A stretch of DNA of 64,000 nucleotides, taken from positions 2,294,001-2,358,000 of the forward strand of contig NZ_BDCO01000002.1 of the NCBI RefSeq assembly GCF_001613545.1, written 5' to 3'. The position numbers and the translations under genes are program-made. This DNA is from Terrimicrobium sacchariphilum (GTDB taxonomy: Bacteria; Verrucomicrobiota; Verrucomicrobiia; Chthoniobacterales; Terrimicrobiaceae). The notes below the pieces were generated by a model. The model was not told the DNA's origin. It did not search any database and worked only from the letters and a program-made list of their open reading frames with translations. Positions 34,007 to 43,469 of the stretch are shown piece by piece (within the stretch, counting starts at the first letter, position 1; every line of letters begins with the position of its first letter).

Positions 34007-37000
34007 ATGTCGCCACAAAGATCGACGTTTACCAGTCGATCAGCTCCCGACTCCGGGGGACTCTCCGTGCCGTTGTGGAAAGCCATATTTCTCAGATATG
34101 GTGCGATATCTGCCCGCTGTCTTAGCGCGGGTGTCTTTGTGCTTGGGATGATGGGACTCGGGGGGTGGGTGCTTGAAAACGAGATCCTGAAGAGGGTCAT
34201 TCCGGGATGGGTAACGATGAAGGTGACGACCGCTATTGCTCTTGTCATGTGTGCCTTCGCTCTTTTCCTGTCGTTATCCGAAACCAGGTTCCGGGCGGTC
34301 CGGATGCTGGTTCGAATCATCGGGGCAGCTGTTGGCTGCTTCGGACTGTTAGTTATTGCCGAATATGTATTTGGCCTCGATCTGGGTTTTGACAGCGTTT
34401 TCTTCCGGGAAAATTTTACGCCTGAGTGGACTGTGCGTGGTCGTCCCTCGCCGTCCACGGCATTGAATTTTGTTCTGGTGGGGACAGCTTTTTTTCTGAT
34501 CAACGGGGCAGGGTTCCGTCGCAACATCCAGGTCGTAAAGTCGCTAGGGTTCACGGTCGCGGCCATCGGCTTTATTGCCATCGCGGGTTATCTTGGCGAA
34601 GCGTTTTTCGGGTATCGAGGCTGGATCTATACCGGCATGGCTTTTCATACCGCGTTATCTTTTTTTATGCTCGGATTGGGACTGGTCATCCTGACTCTGT
34701 TGAATGACGAGCTTCGATGGTCCGTGAGCATCCCGACCACGCTGGTGTTTTTTTCCGGATTGGGACTCATGGTACTCGCGGCGGAGATGACGTACGCGCA
34801 CACCCGCCATTTATATGATACCTCGACGATGCTTACGCATAGGGAAGAGGTGCTCAAGGAACTCCAGGAGGTGGAAAAGGGCATCTCGAATCTCCAGGGT
34901 GAAGAGCGGAACTTTTTGATTACCGCCGACGAGACATTTCTCGGTGGTCGCCCCGAGGCGGTCAGCGCCATCTGGGGCAACCTTCAAGAGCTGAAGAGCC
35001 TCACAGGGGACAATCCCTTGCAGCAGGCACGAGTGCTCGAGGTTGGCGTTTTGCTGTCACGGTGGTTGACCGCCGAAGACGCAGCGATTTCCGCCCGCCG
35101 ATCCGAGGGACTCGATGCGGCGGTCGAATCGCTGAAAAATGGCGGCTCGATGATTTATCGACAGAACATTGAAGCGATGCTCGCCAGCATGGAGGGTGAA
35201 GAGATCCGGCTGCGGGGCGGCGATCGAAGCGTCATGCGCGACGTGGCCGCAGATACATTCCTGCTCCTCCCTCTGGAGGCATTCCTCGGGTCGGCGATAT
35301 TTCTCGTTGCCTTGTTTTCTCTCGATGCAGGCCTGCGCAAGCGCGATCAAGCCGAACGCCATCTCCGAGAGGCCCTGAAGAAGGAGACCGATCTCCGCAA
35401 TGCGATCGGCGAGCATGCCATAGTCGCGATCACAGATACGCAAGGGAGGATAGAATTCATCAACGATAAGTTCTGCCTCATTTCAGGATATTCCCGGGAG
35501 GAATTGATCGGTCAGGATCACCGAATCATTAATTCAGGCCATCACCCTCACGAGTTTTTTCGCGATCTCTGGGCCGTCATCCAGCAGGGGAATGTTTGGA
35601 AAGGCGAGATCAAAAACCGCGCGAAGGATGGCTCCGCGTATTGGGTGGCGGCGACCATCGTCCCATTTCTTGGAGAGGATGATCGGCCAACGCATTTTGT
35701 GGGAATCCTCACAGACATCACCCAGCTCAAGGTGGCGGAGGAGTCCTTGAGACACAGCGAGGCTTGCCTCGCGCAGGAGCGGACTCTCCTTCGCACCTTG
35801 TTGGATACCATTCCTGACCTGATTTTTATCAAGGATCAGAACTGTGCTTTCGCCTATTGCAACAAGGCCTTTGAAGAGTTCTTTGGCAAGACGTCCGAGG
35901 AACTCAAGGGACTGGTAAATAAAGATGTCTTTCCCCCAGAGCATGCCGCCATGGCGCAAAGTCTGGAGATGCAGATATTGGAAACACTTCAGTCGCAACG
36001 AAGCGAAAAGACGATCGTTTCGACAACAGGGCGGAGGATGGTCGTGGAGACGGTGCGTTCTCCTCTTTCCGATGCTGCAGGGAACTGTATCGGGCTGGTG
36101 GGAATCAGCCGTGACATTACTGACCGGAGGCTCTCTGAGGCCCGGGTCCGGGCGCTGCTCGAGCGTCTTCGTATAGCTTTGCAGGCCTCTGGCGCCGGGA
36201 TATGGGAGTTGGACCTCTGCGTTGACGAGGCGGTGTGGGATGATCAGATGTTTGCCTTGTACGGTGTGGCTCCCGACATGGCGGAGAAGGGCATACTTCG
36301 CTGGTATCGGCGCATGCATCCCGACGATATCGATGTTTGCAAGCGAACGATGGACGACGTTCGCAGCGCCGGGAAGGATATCTTCGAGGTCGATTTCCGA
36401 ATATTTCGTTCGGACAACGGTGAGCTGCGTTTCATCCGGTCCAATGGCATCGTCAAACGCAACGAGACGGGCGAGGTCATAAAGGTGATCGGGAGCAATC
36501 GCGACGTGACCGAGGAACGAAAGCGGGAGCAGGAGCTGGCTGACGCCGTCGCGTTACAAAAAAACCTGGTCGCTCGTGCTCAGGAGGGGGAGAAAGCAAA
36601 AGGACAGTTCCTTGCAACAATGAGCCATGAACTGCGGACCCCGATGAATGGGATACTGGGATTCATCCAGCTCCTCGGTGATACCCCGGGCTTGTCGCGA
36701 GTGGCCAACGAGTATACCGCGATCATTCGCGAAAGTGCCGAGTCGTTGCTGCGCATCCTGGACGATATTCTCGATTTCAGTCGCATGGACGCTGGGAGGC
36801 TGGTGCTGGAGAGCAAGACGTTCTCACCGCGACAGCTTGTCACCGATGTTCACCGGCTCATGGTCAAGCAGGCGGAGGATCGCGGTCTGCGGTTCGAGAT
36901 GATGGTGGCAGATACCGTGCCGGACCGGGTGAAAGGAGATCCTGGCAGAATCCGGCAGATTCTTCTCAACCTGATCGGTAATGCCATCAAGTTTACACCC

Positions 37001-37768
37001 GCAGGCAGTGTCACGCTGGAGGTTTTGCCGACCCGTCCCGAAGACCTGCCCCCGGAAAGGGCGGACCTGACGTGCTTTGATTTTCGCGTTAAAGACACAG
37101 GCATCGGGATTTCCCAGGAAAAGCTGGCCATCTTGTTCAAGCCTTTCGTTCAGGGAGATTCGAGCATTTCCCGGCGGTTCGGAGGTACGGGCCTTGGGCT
37201 TTCGATATCCAGGAAGCTGGCGGAGTGCATGGGTGGCTCCATCTTCGTCCAGAGCGAGGAGGGACAGGGATCATGCTTTACCGCCCGGCTCCACCTGGAA
37301 TCTGCTCCTGACGAACCCGAGGCAATTTGCCTGTCGGCGATGGAGGCTCTCGATGTGACATTTGCTCAAAGGCATCCTCTGAATGTCATGGTGGTCGAGG
37401 ATGACCGGATCAACCTCCTTCTGATTCAATCTCTACTAAGGCGACTCGGATATGAATCCTCGGCGGCGGAGAATGGAAAGGACGCCATCGGGTTGTATCA
37501 GTCAGAGAAGCCCAACTGTATCCTGACCGACCTGCAAATGCCCGTGATGGATGGCGTCGAACTCACTCGGGAAATCCGCTCCATGGAGAAGCTCGAAAGA
37601 GGGTGTCGGGGGGTAGCTGTCATCGCAGTTACGGCCAACATCCTTCCGTCTGACCGGCAGCTTTGCGCTAGCGCCGGAATGGACGATTATCTGAACAAAC
37701 CCATCAAGGTTGAAGCTCTGGCCAGTGTGCTTGCCGAGGCCTCACGACAGGTCGGCGGCAATCTTTAG
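34007..37768 (+). CDS. Hybrid sensor histidine kinase/response regulator
   Basis: This is a 1253-aa inner-membrane hybrid kinase. Order: about seven hydrophobic segments (~30-250); an extracytoplasmic four-helix region flanked by membrane segments (~262-412) that resembles CHASE3 (EEVLKELQEVEKGISNLQGE); a membrane helix (~415-438); three PAS domains (~460-575, ~590-705, ~715-838); HisKA with H874 in MSHELRTP; HATPase with LIGNAIKF, DTGIGI and GGTGLGLS; and a C-terminal receiver with acidic pocket EDD (~1131), phospho-acceptor D1175 in LTDLQMP and K1231. All catalytic residues are present. No output regulator lies beside it, so the target is unknown. It has its own promoter after the glpX terminator. 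Confidence 0.92.
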   Translation: MSPQRSTFTSRSAPDSGGLSVPLWKAIFLRYGAISARCLSAGVFVLGMMGLGGWVLENEILKRVIPGWVTMKVTTAIALVMCAFALFLSLSETRFRAVRMLVRIIGAAVGCFGLLVIAEYVFGLDLGFDSVFFRENFTPEWTVRGRPSPSTALNFVLVGTAFFLINGAGFRRNIQVVKSLGFTVAAIGFIAIAGYLGEAFFGYRGWIYTGMAFHTALSFFMLGLGLVILTLLNDELRWSVSIPTTLVFFSGLGLMVLAAEMTYAHTRHLYDTSTMLTHREEVLKELQEVEKGISNLQGEERNFLITADETFLGGRPEAVSAIWGNLQELKSLTGDNPLQQARVLEVGVLLSRWLTAEDAAISARRSEGLDAAVESLKNGGSMIYRQNIEAMLASMEGEEIRLRGGDRSVMRDVAADTFLLLPLEAFLGSAIFLVALFSLDAGLRKRDQAERHLREALKKETDLRNAIGEHAIVAITDTQGRIEFINDKFCLISGYSREELIGQDHRIINSGHHPHEFFRDLWAVIQQGNVWKGEIKNRAKDGSAYWVAATIVPFLGEDDRPTHFVGILTDITQLKVAEESLRHSEACLAQERTLLRTLLDTIPDLIFIKDQNCAFAYCNKAFEEFFGKTSEELKGLVNKDVFPPEHAAMAQSLEMQILETLQSQRSEKTIVSTTGRRMVVETVRSPLSDAAGNCIGLVGISRDITDRRLSEARVRALLERLRIALQASGAGIWELDLCVDEAVWDDQMFALYGVAPDMAEKGILRWYRRMHPDDIDVCKRTMDDVRSAGKDIFEVDFRIFRSDNGELRFIRSNGIVKRNETGEVIKVIGSNRDVTEERKREQELADAVALQKNLVARAQEGEKAKGQFLATMSHELRTPMNGILGFIQLLGDTPGLSRVANEYTAIIRESAESLLRILDDILDFSRMDAGRLVLESKTFSPRQLVTDVHRLMVKQAEDRGLRFEMMVADTVPDRVKGDPGRIRQILLNLIGNAIKFTPAGSVTLEVLPTRPEDLPPERADLTCFDFRVKDTGIGISQEKLAILFKPFVQGDSSISRRFGGTGLGLSISRKLAECMGGSIFVQSEEGQGSCFTARLHLESAPDEPEAICLSAMEALDVTFAQRHPLNVMVVEDDRINLLLIQSLLRRLGYESSAAENGKDAIGLYQSEKPNCILTDLQMPVMDGVELTREIRSMEKLERGCRGVAVIAVTANILPSDRQLCASAGMDDYLNKPIKVEALASVLAEASRQVGGNL

Positions 37769-37783
37769 CCCAAAGTGGATGGC

Positions 37784-37957
37784 CTATCGGGCGAAAAAAA
37801 AGATATAGATGCCGAAGGCAAAAAACATCACATAGATCAGCCCGGTGAGGATGAGGGTGAGAAGCACTCGGGCATGGAGCAGGTGACGATACCAGGGCCT
37901 TGGTCCATTCCCGGGGATTTCCGTCTGGTTGCTCGGTGGCGCAGGGTTTGTGGTCAT
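37784..37957 (-). CDS. Small single-span membrane protein
   Basis: This 57-aa frame starts at ATG 37957 with a polar, Pro-rich N-terminus (MTTNPAPPSNQTEIPGNGPR). A very hydrophobic helix (VLLTLILTGLIYVMFFAFGI) follows, and the protein ends FFFAR. The frame is open upstream to 38026, but those residues look non-coding. It converges on the kinase gene. I do not recognise the family. Composition and length are those of a genuine small membrane protein, but the coding evidence is modest. Confidence 0.5.
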   Translation of the reverse strand: MTTNPAPPSNQTEIPGNGPRPWYRHLLHARVLLTLILTGLIYVMFFAFGIYIFFFAR

Positions 37958-38063
37958 CGCAATGTCAAGTGTTCCCCATTTCACCGGAACTGAACAGTGG
38001 CAGTTTTTTTGATAATGGACCTGCACAGATCAGCGCCCGCCGGCCATGCTGCGGGTAGTTTTT

Positions 38064-38852
38064 TCACGTGATGTGATGAATCAACCCTCCATCGACGCGC
38101 AACGCCGCTCCATTGATCGCGGCTGCTAGCGGGCTGCTCACGAAGGCGACAAAGTCGGCGATTTCCTCCGGTCGAATCAGGCGGGAAATCAGCGAGTTGG
38201 GGCGATCGCGTTTCATGAATTCCCTGCCAGCCTCCTCGACCGTGAGATCAGGGAAAAGGCCTTGCACCAGCCGGGCCACACCTTCCGTCTGGGTTGATCC
38301 CGGCATGATGGTATTGACCGTTACTTTGGTGCCCTTGGTCAGGTTCGCCAGGCTGCGGGAAAGAGAGAGTTGCATTGCCTTGGTGGCGGAGTAGGCCGCC
38401 ATGTCAGGCGGCGGGGTAAGGGCGGCTTCGCTGGCGATGAAAATGATGCGGCCGCAGTCCCTTGCGATCATCCGCTCCAGATAGTGGCGGGAGAGGCGGA
38501 CGCCGCTCAGGATATTTACCTCGAAGAGCTGGCGCCAGCTATCGTCACTTTCCTCGAAGAATGAGCTGACTTCGTAAATCCCGAGATTGTTGACCAGGAT
38601 ATCCAGATCCGGATGCAAGGCGATGGTGAGTTCCGCTCCCTCTGGCGTCCCATTATCGGCAACGAGTGGAAGCAATGCGGCATGAGGCAGAGCCGATTGG
38701 ATCGAGAAGATCGCCTTTTCGACCACGGCTGACGTCCGGCCGTTGATAATGACAGTTGCTCCCTCGCGGGCGAGGGAAGTGGCGATTTCCTGACCAATGC
38801 CGCCGCTGGATGCCGTTACCAGGGCGATTTTTCCTGCGAGCTGAAGATCCAT
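38064..38852 (-). CDS. Short-chain dehydrogenase/reductase (SDR)
   Basis: This is a 262-aa classical SDR with the cofactor motif TASSGGIG (13-20), the DILVNNLGIY motif (NNxG), the active-site YSATKA with Tyr and Lys, and a C-terminal RPEEIADFVAFVSSPLAAAI-type segment ending in VDGGLI. It is cytoplasmic and NAD(P)-dependent. The ending and NRPNSL-like loop resemble 3-oxoacyl-ACP-reductase-type SDRs of unknown substrate. It is divergent from the CydD gene with a 132-bp gap. Confidence 0.9.
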   Translation of the reverse strand: MDLQLAGKIALVTASSGGIGQEIATSLAREGATVIINGRTSAVVEKAIFSIQSALPHAALLPLVADNGTPEGAELTIALHPDLDILVNNLGIYEVSSFFEESDDSWRQLFEVNILSGVRLSRHYLERMIARDCGRIIFIASEAALTPPPDMAAYSATKAMQLSLSRSLANLTKGTKVTVNTIMPGSTQTEGVARLVQGLFPDLTVEEAGREFMKRDRPNSLISRLIRPEEIADFVAFVSSPLAAAINGAALRVDGGLIHHIT

Positions 38853-38971
38853 GTCCTCAGAAATTGGACGGGAATGTCACCCGGTGCAAATGGACTTTCC
38901 ATCGGGTGGTTGAGCGCAAGTTGCCGCCAAACAAACGCAATACCGGGCGAGCGGGTCTGTTTGTGTCGTCT

Positions 38972-38986
38972 ATAAGATAATCTTAT
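38972..38986. promoter_or_regulatory. Palindrome overlapping the cydD start codon
   Basis: ATAAGAT-A-ATCTTAT is a 7+1+7 perfect inverted repeat whose right arm includes the first two bases of the ATG at 38985. The length and AAGAT/ATCTT arms suggest a dimeric regulator site, possibly of an Rrf2-type redox or NO sensor, but I cannot assign the regulator. Confidence 0.45.
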
Positions 38987-40670
38987 GAAAGTAGCGAGTG
39001 ACTCCCTATTGCCCGGTGCGCAAAAGTCCCGTCCATCGATCTATGCGACGGCGGCCATGGGATGGGCTGGAATGAGCTGCACCATTGCTCAAGCTCTTCT
39101 TTTGGGCGTGGCGATCGACACTCTTTGGCGAGGTCAGTCCATACCGATATGGGTGTTTCTTGCTATTGGCGCGGTAATCGTCTTCCGCGCGATTTGCGCG
39201 GGAGGCGGTAGAGTTTTTGCCTTTGGCGCCTCGGCTGGTGCAAAGAGAGAAACGCGCCGTGCGATTCACCGCAAGATCCTGGAGTTGGGTCCTGCGAGAT
39301 CAGCCTCCGAGCGGACTGGAGGACTCATGCATGATGCTGTCGAGGGGGTCGAAGCTCTGGATGCGAGCAATGGACTTTATTTTCCGCAATTTCTCGTCGG
39401 ACTCAGCGCGCCAGTGGTCATCTGTGTCGTCATTGGCATCCTGGACTGGGTTGCCGGACTGGTTCTACTTTTGACCGCTCCTATTGCGCCGCTGTTGCTC
39501 GGCCTGACACAGAGTCGGTTCCGCTCCGTGTCTTCCCGGTATCACGCGGCAGCCAACGCGCTAAGTGCCAGGTTTCTCGATGCTGTACAGGGCCTTGCGA
39601 CTCTCAAGGCACTCAATGCGGGCAGAGCGCAGGGAACGGAAATGGCACAGGCAGGGGAGTATTTCCGGAAGGAAACGATGAAACTTCTCGCCGTCAATCA
39701 ACTGGCCATCTTTCTGCTGGATTGGGGGTTTGCGGTTGGCGCTACGGGGGCGGCATTTGTCGTTGCGGCCTTGCGTTGGCAAGCAGGTGCGATCTCGGTC
39801 GGCGAGGCAATAGCCATCGTTCTATTGAGTCTGGAGATCATCAGGCAGTTGAATCTGCTTGGAGCATTCTTCTTCGCCGGTGCGGGTGGGCGTGCCATGA
39901 GTCGTCGCATTTGTCAGTACCTGGAGGAGCCTGTGCCGGTACAAGATGCGGGGCAGCGGATTCACCGCCTGCCTTCCCGTCTCGGCATTAGCTTTGAGGA
40001 CGTCTCCTTCGGCTACCGCGAGGGTAGCGATGTTTTGCACGATGTGAGTTTCTCGATTGACCCGGGGGAAACGGTCGGACTGCTCGGTGCGAGCGGTGCG
40101 GGAAAGAGCTCCATTATTCATCTGCTGCTGCGCTTTGCTGATCCCCGATCGGGCCGCGTGACCCTGGGCGGATATCCTTTGCCCGACCTGCCCCTGGAGT
40201 GGGTAAGATCGCAGATGGCGTGGGTGGCCCAGGATACCTGGTTGTTTCATGGCACGGTGGCGGAAAATCTTCGCATTGCACGTCCCGATGCCAGCCTGCG
40301 GGAGATCGTGGCGGCATCCCGAGCGGCCTGTATTCACGACTTTATCAGCTCTTTGCCCGATGGCTACAGTACGCATGTCGGCGAGCGTGGTGTGCGCCTG
40401 AGCGGCGGGCAGGCCCAGAGGCTTGCCATCGCCAGAGCGCTGCTGAAAGACGCGCCCATCGTTCTCCTCGACGAGCCGACGTCACATATTGACTGCGCCT
40501 GTGAAGCGAACCTCAGGCACGCCCTGGAGCGGCTCATGGAGGGGCGTACCGTCTTGCATATCACCCATCGCCGCCACTCGCTCTCTTCTGCCTGCCGACT
40601 GCTCTACCTGGAAGGCGGGCGAATCGTTCTGAACGAGGAAAGCAGAGACAGAGAGGCCATGGCTGCCTGA
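38985..40670 (+). CDS. cydD: ABC exporter, CydD-like fused permease/ATPase
   Basis: This is a 561-aa half-transporter with six membrane segments, then a nucleotide-binding domain: Walker [10 protein letters not shown], signature LSGGQAQRLAIARALL and Walker B IVLLDEP followed by TSHID. The permease has CydD features (RFLDAVQGLATLKALNAGRA). With the next gene it should form the CydDC heterodimer, which exports cysteine/glutathione-type thiols to the periplasm for cytochrome maturation. No cydAB is visible here, so other heterodimeric exporter functions are possible. It lies 5 bp from its partner. A palindrome covers the start codon; the Met at residue 25 is an alternative start. Confidence 0.75.
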   Translation: MKVASDSLLPGAQKSRPSIYATAAMGWAGMSCTIAQALLLGVAIDTLWRGQSIPIWVFLAIGAVIVFRAICAGGGRVFAFGASAGAKRETRRAIHRKILELGPARSASERTGGLMHDAVEGVEALDASNGLYFPQFLVGLSAPVVICVVIGILDWVAGLVLLLTAPIAPLLLGLTQSRFRSVSSRYHAAANALSARFLDAVQGLATLKALNAGRAQGTEMAQAGEYFRKETMKLLAVNQLAIFLLDWGFAVGATGAAFVVAALRWQAGAISVGEAIAIVLLSLEIIRQLNLLGAFFFAGAGGRAMSRRICQYLEEPVPVQDAGQRIHRLPSRLGISFEDVSFGYREGSDVLHDVSFSIDPGETVGLLGASGAGKSSIIHLLLRFADPRSGRVTLGGYPLPDLPLEWVRSQMAWVAQDTWLFHGTVAENLRIARPDASLREIVAASRAACIHDFISSLPDGYSTHVGERGVRLSGGQAQRLAIARALLKDAPIVLLDEPTSHIDCACEANLRHALERLMEGRTVLHITHRRHSLSSACRLLYLEGGRIVLNEESRDREAMAA

Positions 40671-40675
40671 AGTTT

Positions 40676-42430
40676 ATGAATCATCGACAAACTGTCTCCC
40701 GGCTCTGGAAGGTACTGCGCCCCTTGCGTGCGACCCTGGCGCTTTCTGTTGGCATGCGTATCATGAACCATGTGCTGGCCATCATTCTCATCGTGCTGGC
40801 CGTATGGGGGATCTCCGTTATCGCCCGGGGAGGTGGCAACAGGGAGCTTTGGAGTGTGGCCCTGGCTTTGGTCGGGCTGGGCATGGTAAAAGGCGTATTT
40901 CGCTATCTGGAGCAGTTTTCAGGGCATTACGTCGCTTTTCGCCTGCTGGCCGACCTGCGGCGCCAATTGTACGACTCGCTTGAGGCTCTCGCTCCGGCGG
41001 GATTGGAGAGCGAGCGGAGCGGTGACCTGGTCTCACGAGCCATTGCCGACGTGGAGCGAGTCGAGGTATTTTATGCTCATACCATTGCTCCTGCGATAGT
41101 TGCCATGGTCATTCCATTGGCTGTGCTAGGAGCTTTGGCGGTTGTGAGTCCGGGATCAGCGTTGGTTTTACTGCCCATCGTACTCCTGGTTGGCGTGGTT
41201 ATCCCATTTGCAGCTCATCAGCTAGGTATGCATGCGGCTCAGAGAACGAGAAATGGCCTCGGAGAGATCGCCGTGCGACTGGCGGATACCATTCAGGGGA
41301 TCCGGGAGACACTGGTCTTCGGCCATGGGGACCGTGCTGAAACTCTTCTCGAGCGCGCAGGCGATGAGGTGGGAGACGCACAAAAGGGGCTGGCCCGTTG
41401 TTCGGCATTTCAGAACATGGCGACCGAACTGGCTATCGGGACAGGCGTGCTGGCCGTGATAGTCTTAGGAAGCCGGGAGGTTTTGTCGGGAACAATGCCT
41501 GTACAGGAATTTCCCCTTGTTCTTGCTCTGACGTTGAGCGTGTTCGTGCCACTGTTAGGTATAACAAATCTGATTCCCGATTTTGAGCAGGCGATCAGCA
41601 GTGCACGGAGACTCTTCGCGATAATTGATCGTCCCGAGAGCGGTCTATCATCTCGGTACTTCAGGGGCGGCCGTCCCAAGGATTCGGGAATCATTTTTGA
41701 CCGGGTGGCATTTTCCTATGAACCCGACGGAGCTCCGGTGCTGGATCGCGTCTCGTTTGCCATGGAGCCAGGGGAGATCACAGCCATTGTCGGTGCGAGC
41801 GGAGCAGGGAAATCAACATTGGTTAACCTGCTTTTGCGCTATTGGCACGAGCAGCGCGGGGATATCCGGCTCGGAGGCATTTCCCTCCGGACCCTTGCAC
41901 CGGAGAGACTGCGGGAGTTGATCGCTGTGGTTCCGCAGCGGGTGCATGTTTTTAACATGACTCTCCGGGAGAATATCCGCCTCGCCCGGCCCGAGGCAAC
42001 CGATGAGCAGATCGAGACGGCAGTTCGTCTCGCCCGGCTTCATGACTTTATCATGGAGCAACCAGAGGGATATGACACCCAGGCTCACGAGGGCGGTTCA
42101 CGGCTTTCTGGTGGGCAACGGCAGCGAATCGCCATCGCACGCGCCTTCCTGCGTGATGCTCGGGTACTGGTTTTCGATGAAGCTACCGCCCACCTTGATG
42201 AACGAACGGAGCGCGACATCATGGACTCTGCCCGTTCGTGGCAGGCGATGGCGCCGGACCGCACCGTCATGGTCATCGCGCATCGGCTGGCTTGTGTACG
42301 GGACGCCTCGCGAATCGTCGTGCTCGAGCTCGGGCAGGTCGCCGGCTTCGGCAGACATGACGAGCTGCTGGAAAGTTGCGAGGTTTACGCGGATCTCTTT
42401 GCGGCGCAGTCCTCCGGCGCGCTGGTCTAG
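40676..42430 (+). CDS. cydC: ABC exporter, CydC-like fused permease/ATPase
   Basis: This is a 584-aa partner half-transporter. The permease region [20 protein letters not shown], with [18 protein letters not shown], is typical of CydC. The nucleotide-binding domain has Walker [11 protein letters not shown], signature [17 protein letters not shown] and Walker [13 protein letters not shown]. It is co-transcribed with the CydD-like gene (5-bp gap). The two proteins are distinct enough to be a heterodimer. It converges on rarD with a 4-bp overlap of stop regions. Confidence 0.78.
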   Translation: MNHRQTVSRLWKVLRPLRATLALSVGMRIMNHVLAIILIVLAVWGISVIARGGGNRELWSVALALVGLGMVKGVFRYLEQFSGHYVAFRLLADLRRQLYDSLEALAPAGLESERSGDLVSRAIADVERVEVFYAHTIAPAIVAMVIPLAVLGALAVVSPGSALVLLPIVLLVGVVIPFAAHQLGMHAAQRTRNGLGEIAVRLADTIQGIRETLVFGHGDRAETLLERAGDEVGDAQKGLARCSAFQNMATELAIGTGVLAVIVLGSREVLSGTMPVQEFPLVLALTLSVFVPLLGITNLIPDFEQAISSARRLFAIIDRPESGLSSRYFRGGRPKDSGIIFDRVAFSYEPDGAPVLDRVSFAMEPGEITAIVGASGAGKSTLVNLLLRYWHEQRGDIRLGGISLRTLAPERLRELIAVVPQRVHVFNMTLRENIRLARPEATDEQIETAVRLARLHDFIMEQPEGYDTQAHEGGSRLSGGQRQRIAIARAFLRDARVLVFDEATAHLDERTERDIMDSARSWQAMAPDRTVMVIAHRLACVRDASRIVVLELGQVAGFGRHDELLESCEVYADLFAAQSSGALV

Positions 42431-43353
42431 GCGGCAGGCTCGATTACGGGTTCCTTCCGGGCGCGGAATCGGGAAGATGCCATGAAGAGCGCGATCGCCG
42501 TCCAGATGAAGGCGAAGGCAATGCCATCGCGCAGGGTGAATCGTTCGTGAAAAACGAAGACTCCGACGAGTAGCTGCAGCGTCGGTGCGAGGTATTGGAA
42601 GAACCCCAGAGTCGACAGCGGGAGCAGCTTGGCCGCGGAGATGAACCAGATGAGGGGGAAGGCTGTCACGATGCCTCCACCCATCAGGAGCAGCGTGATC
42701 TTTGGCGTGTCTAGAAAATGCATCGAACCATGCCCGGCAAATATTCCCAGCAGGATCAGTGCGACGGGTGCCATGACAGCCGTCTCCACCAGCAGGCCGG
42801 GCAGGGGATCGATTGGCACCATCTTGCGGAGCAATCCATAGATGCCGAAGCTCGACGCAATACCCAGAGCGATCCAGGGTACCTTCCAGAGGTGCCAGCC
42901 AAAATAGATGACTCCCACCGTGGCGAGGAGCACGGCGATGATCTGCGCACGAGTGAGGCGCTCCCGGAGTACCACGGCGCCTAGCAGTACATTGACCAGT
43001 GGGTTGATAAAGTAGCCAAGACTCGTTTCCACCACCTGCCCGGTATTCACTCCGTAGACAAAGAGCCCCCAGTTGAAACTCAGCAGGGCAGCTGTGAGGA
43101 AAAGAAGGCCCACCAGCCTGGGTGAACGAATCACACGCAGACAGGGCGCAAGCTGTTTCCAAGCTGCGGCCAGAATCACCAGGAAAACCAACGACCATAG
43201 CAGGCGGTGGCAGATGACCTCGGCGGCTGGCACCGAACCAAACTGCTTCCAATATAGCGGGAAAAGTCCCCATGAGCCATACGCCAGCAATGCGTAGATC
43301 ACTCCCTGGCGACTCTTGGCTTCCGTATTCACAGCAGGCAGCGGATTCTGCAC
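42427..43353 (-). CDS. rarD: RarD-type EamA/DMT permease
   Basis: This is a 308-aa inner-membrane protein with about 10 transmembrane helices of the drug/metabolite transporter superfamily. The opening GVIYALLAYGSWGLFPLYWK and the segment EVICHRLLWSLVFL are characteristic of RarD, annotated as chloramphenicol-sensitive protein. The physiological substrate of RarD is not established. The last ~20 residues are polar and basic. It stands alone, 116 bp downstream of the GH-A hydrolase gene on the same strand. Confidence 0.92.
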   Translation of the reverse strand: MQNPLPAVNTEAKSRQGVIYALLAYGSWGLFPLYWKQFGSVPAAEVICHRLLWSLVFLVILAAAWKQLAPCLRVIRSPRLVGLLFLTAALLSFNWGLFVYGVNTGQVVETSLGYFINPLVNVLLGAVVLRERLTRAQIIAVLLATVGVIYFGWHLWKVPWIALGIASSFGIYGLLRKMVPIDPLPGLLVETAVMAPVALILLGIFAGHGSMHFLDTPKITLLLMGGGIVTAFPLIWFISAAKLLPLSTLGFFQYLAPTLQLLVGVFVFHERFTLRDGIAFAFIWTAIALFMASSRFRARKEPVIEPAA

Positions 43354-43469
43354 GCCTGCGTTTCAAAGAACAGATTCAAATCTGATCTTTTTGGACCATT
43401 ACAGATTTGCCCTTTTCCGAAGGTTGCCTGGAGGAAAGTCGAGGCAACCATTGCGGAATGTTGAATGGC

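Noticed and set aside
34007-37768. N-terminal region of the hybrid kinase considered as a fused transporter domain
   Set aside because: The hydrophobic segments precede a CHASE3-like region and show no transporter motif; an ordinary membrane sensor module is simpler.
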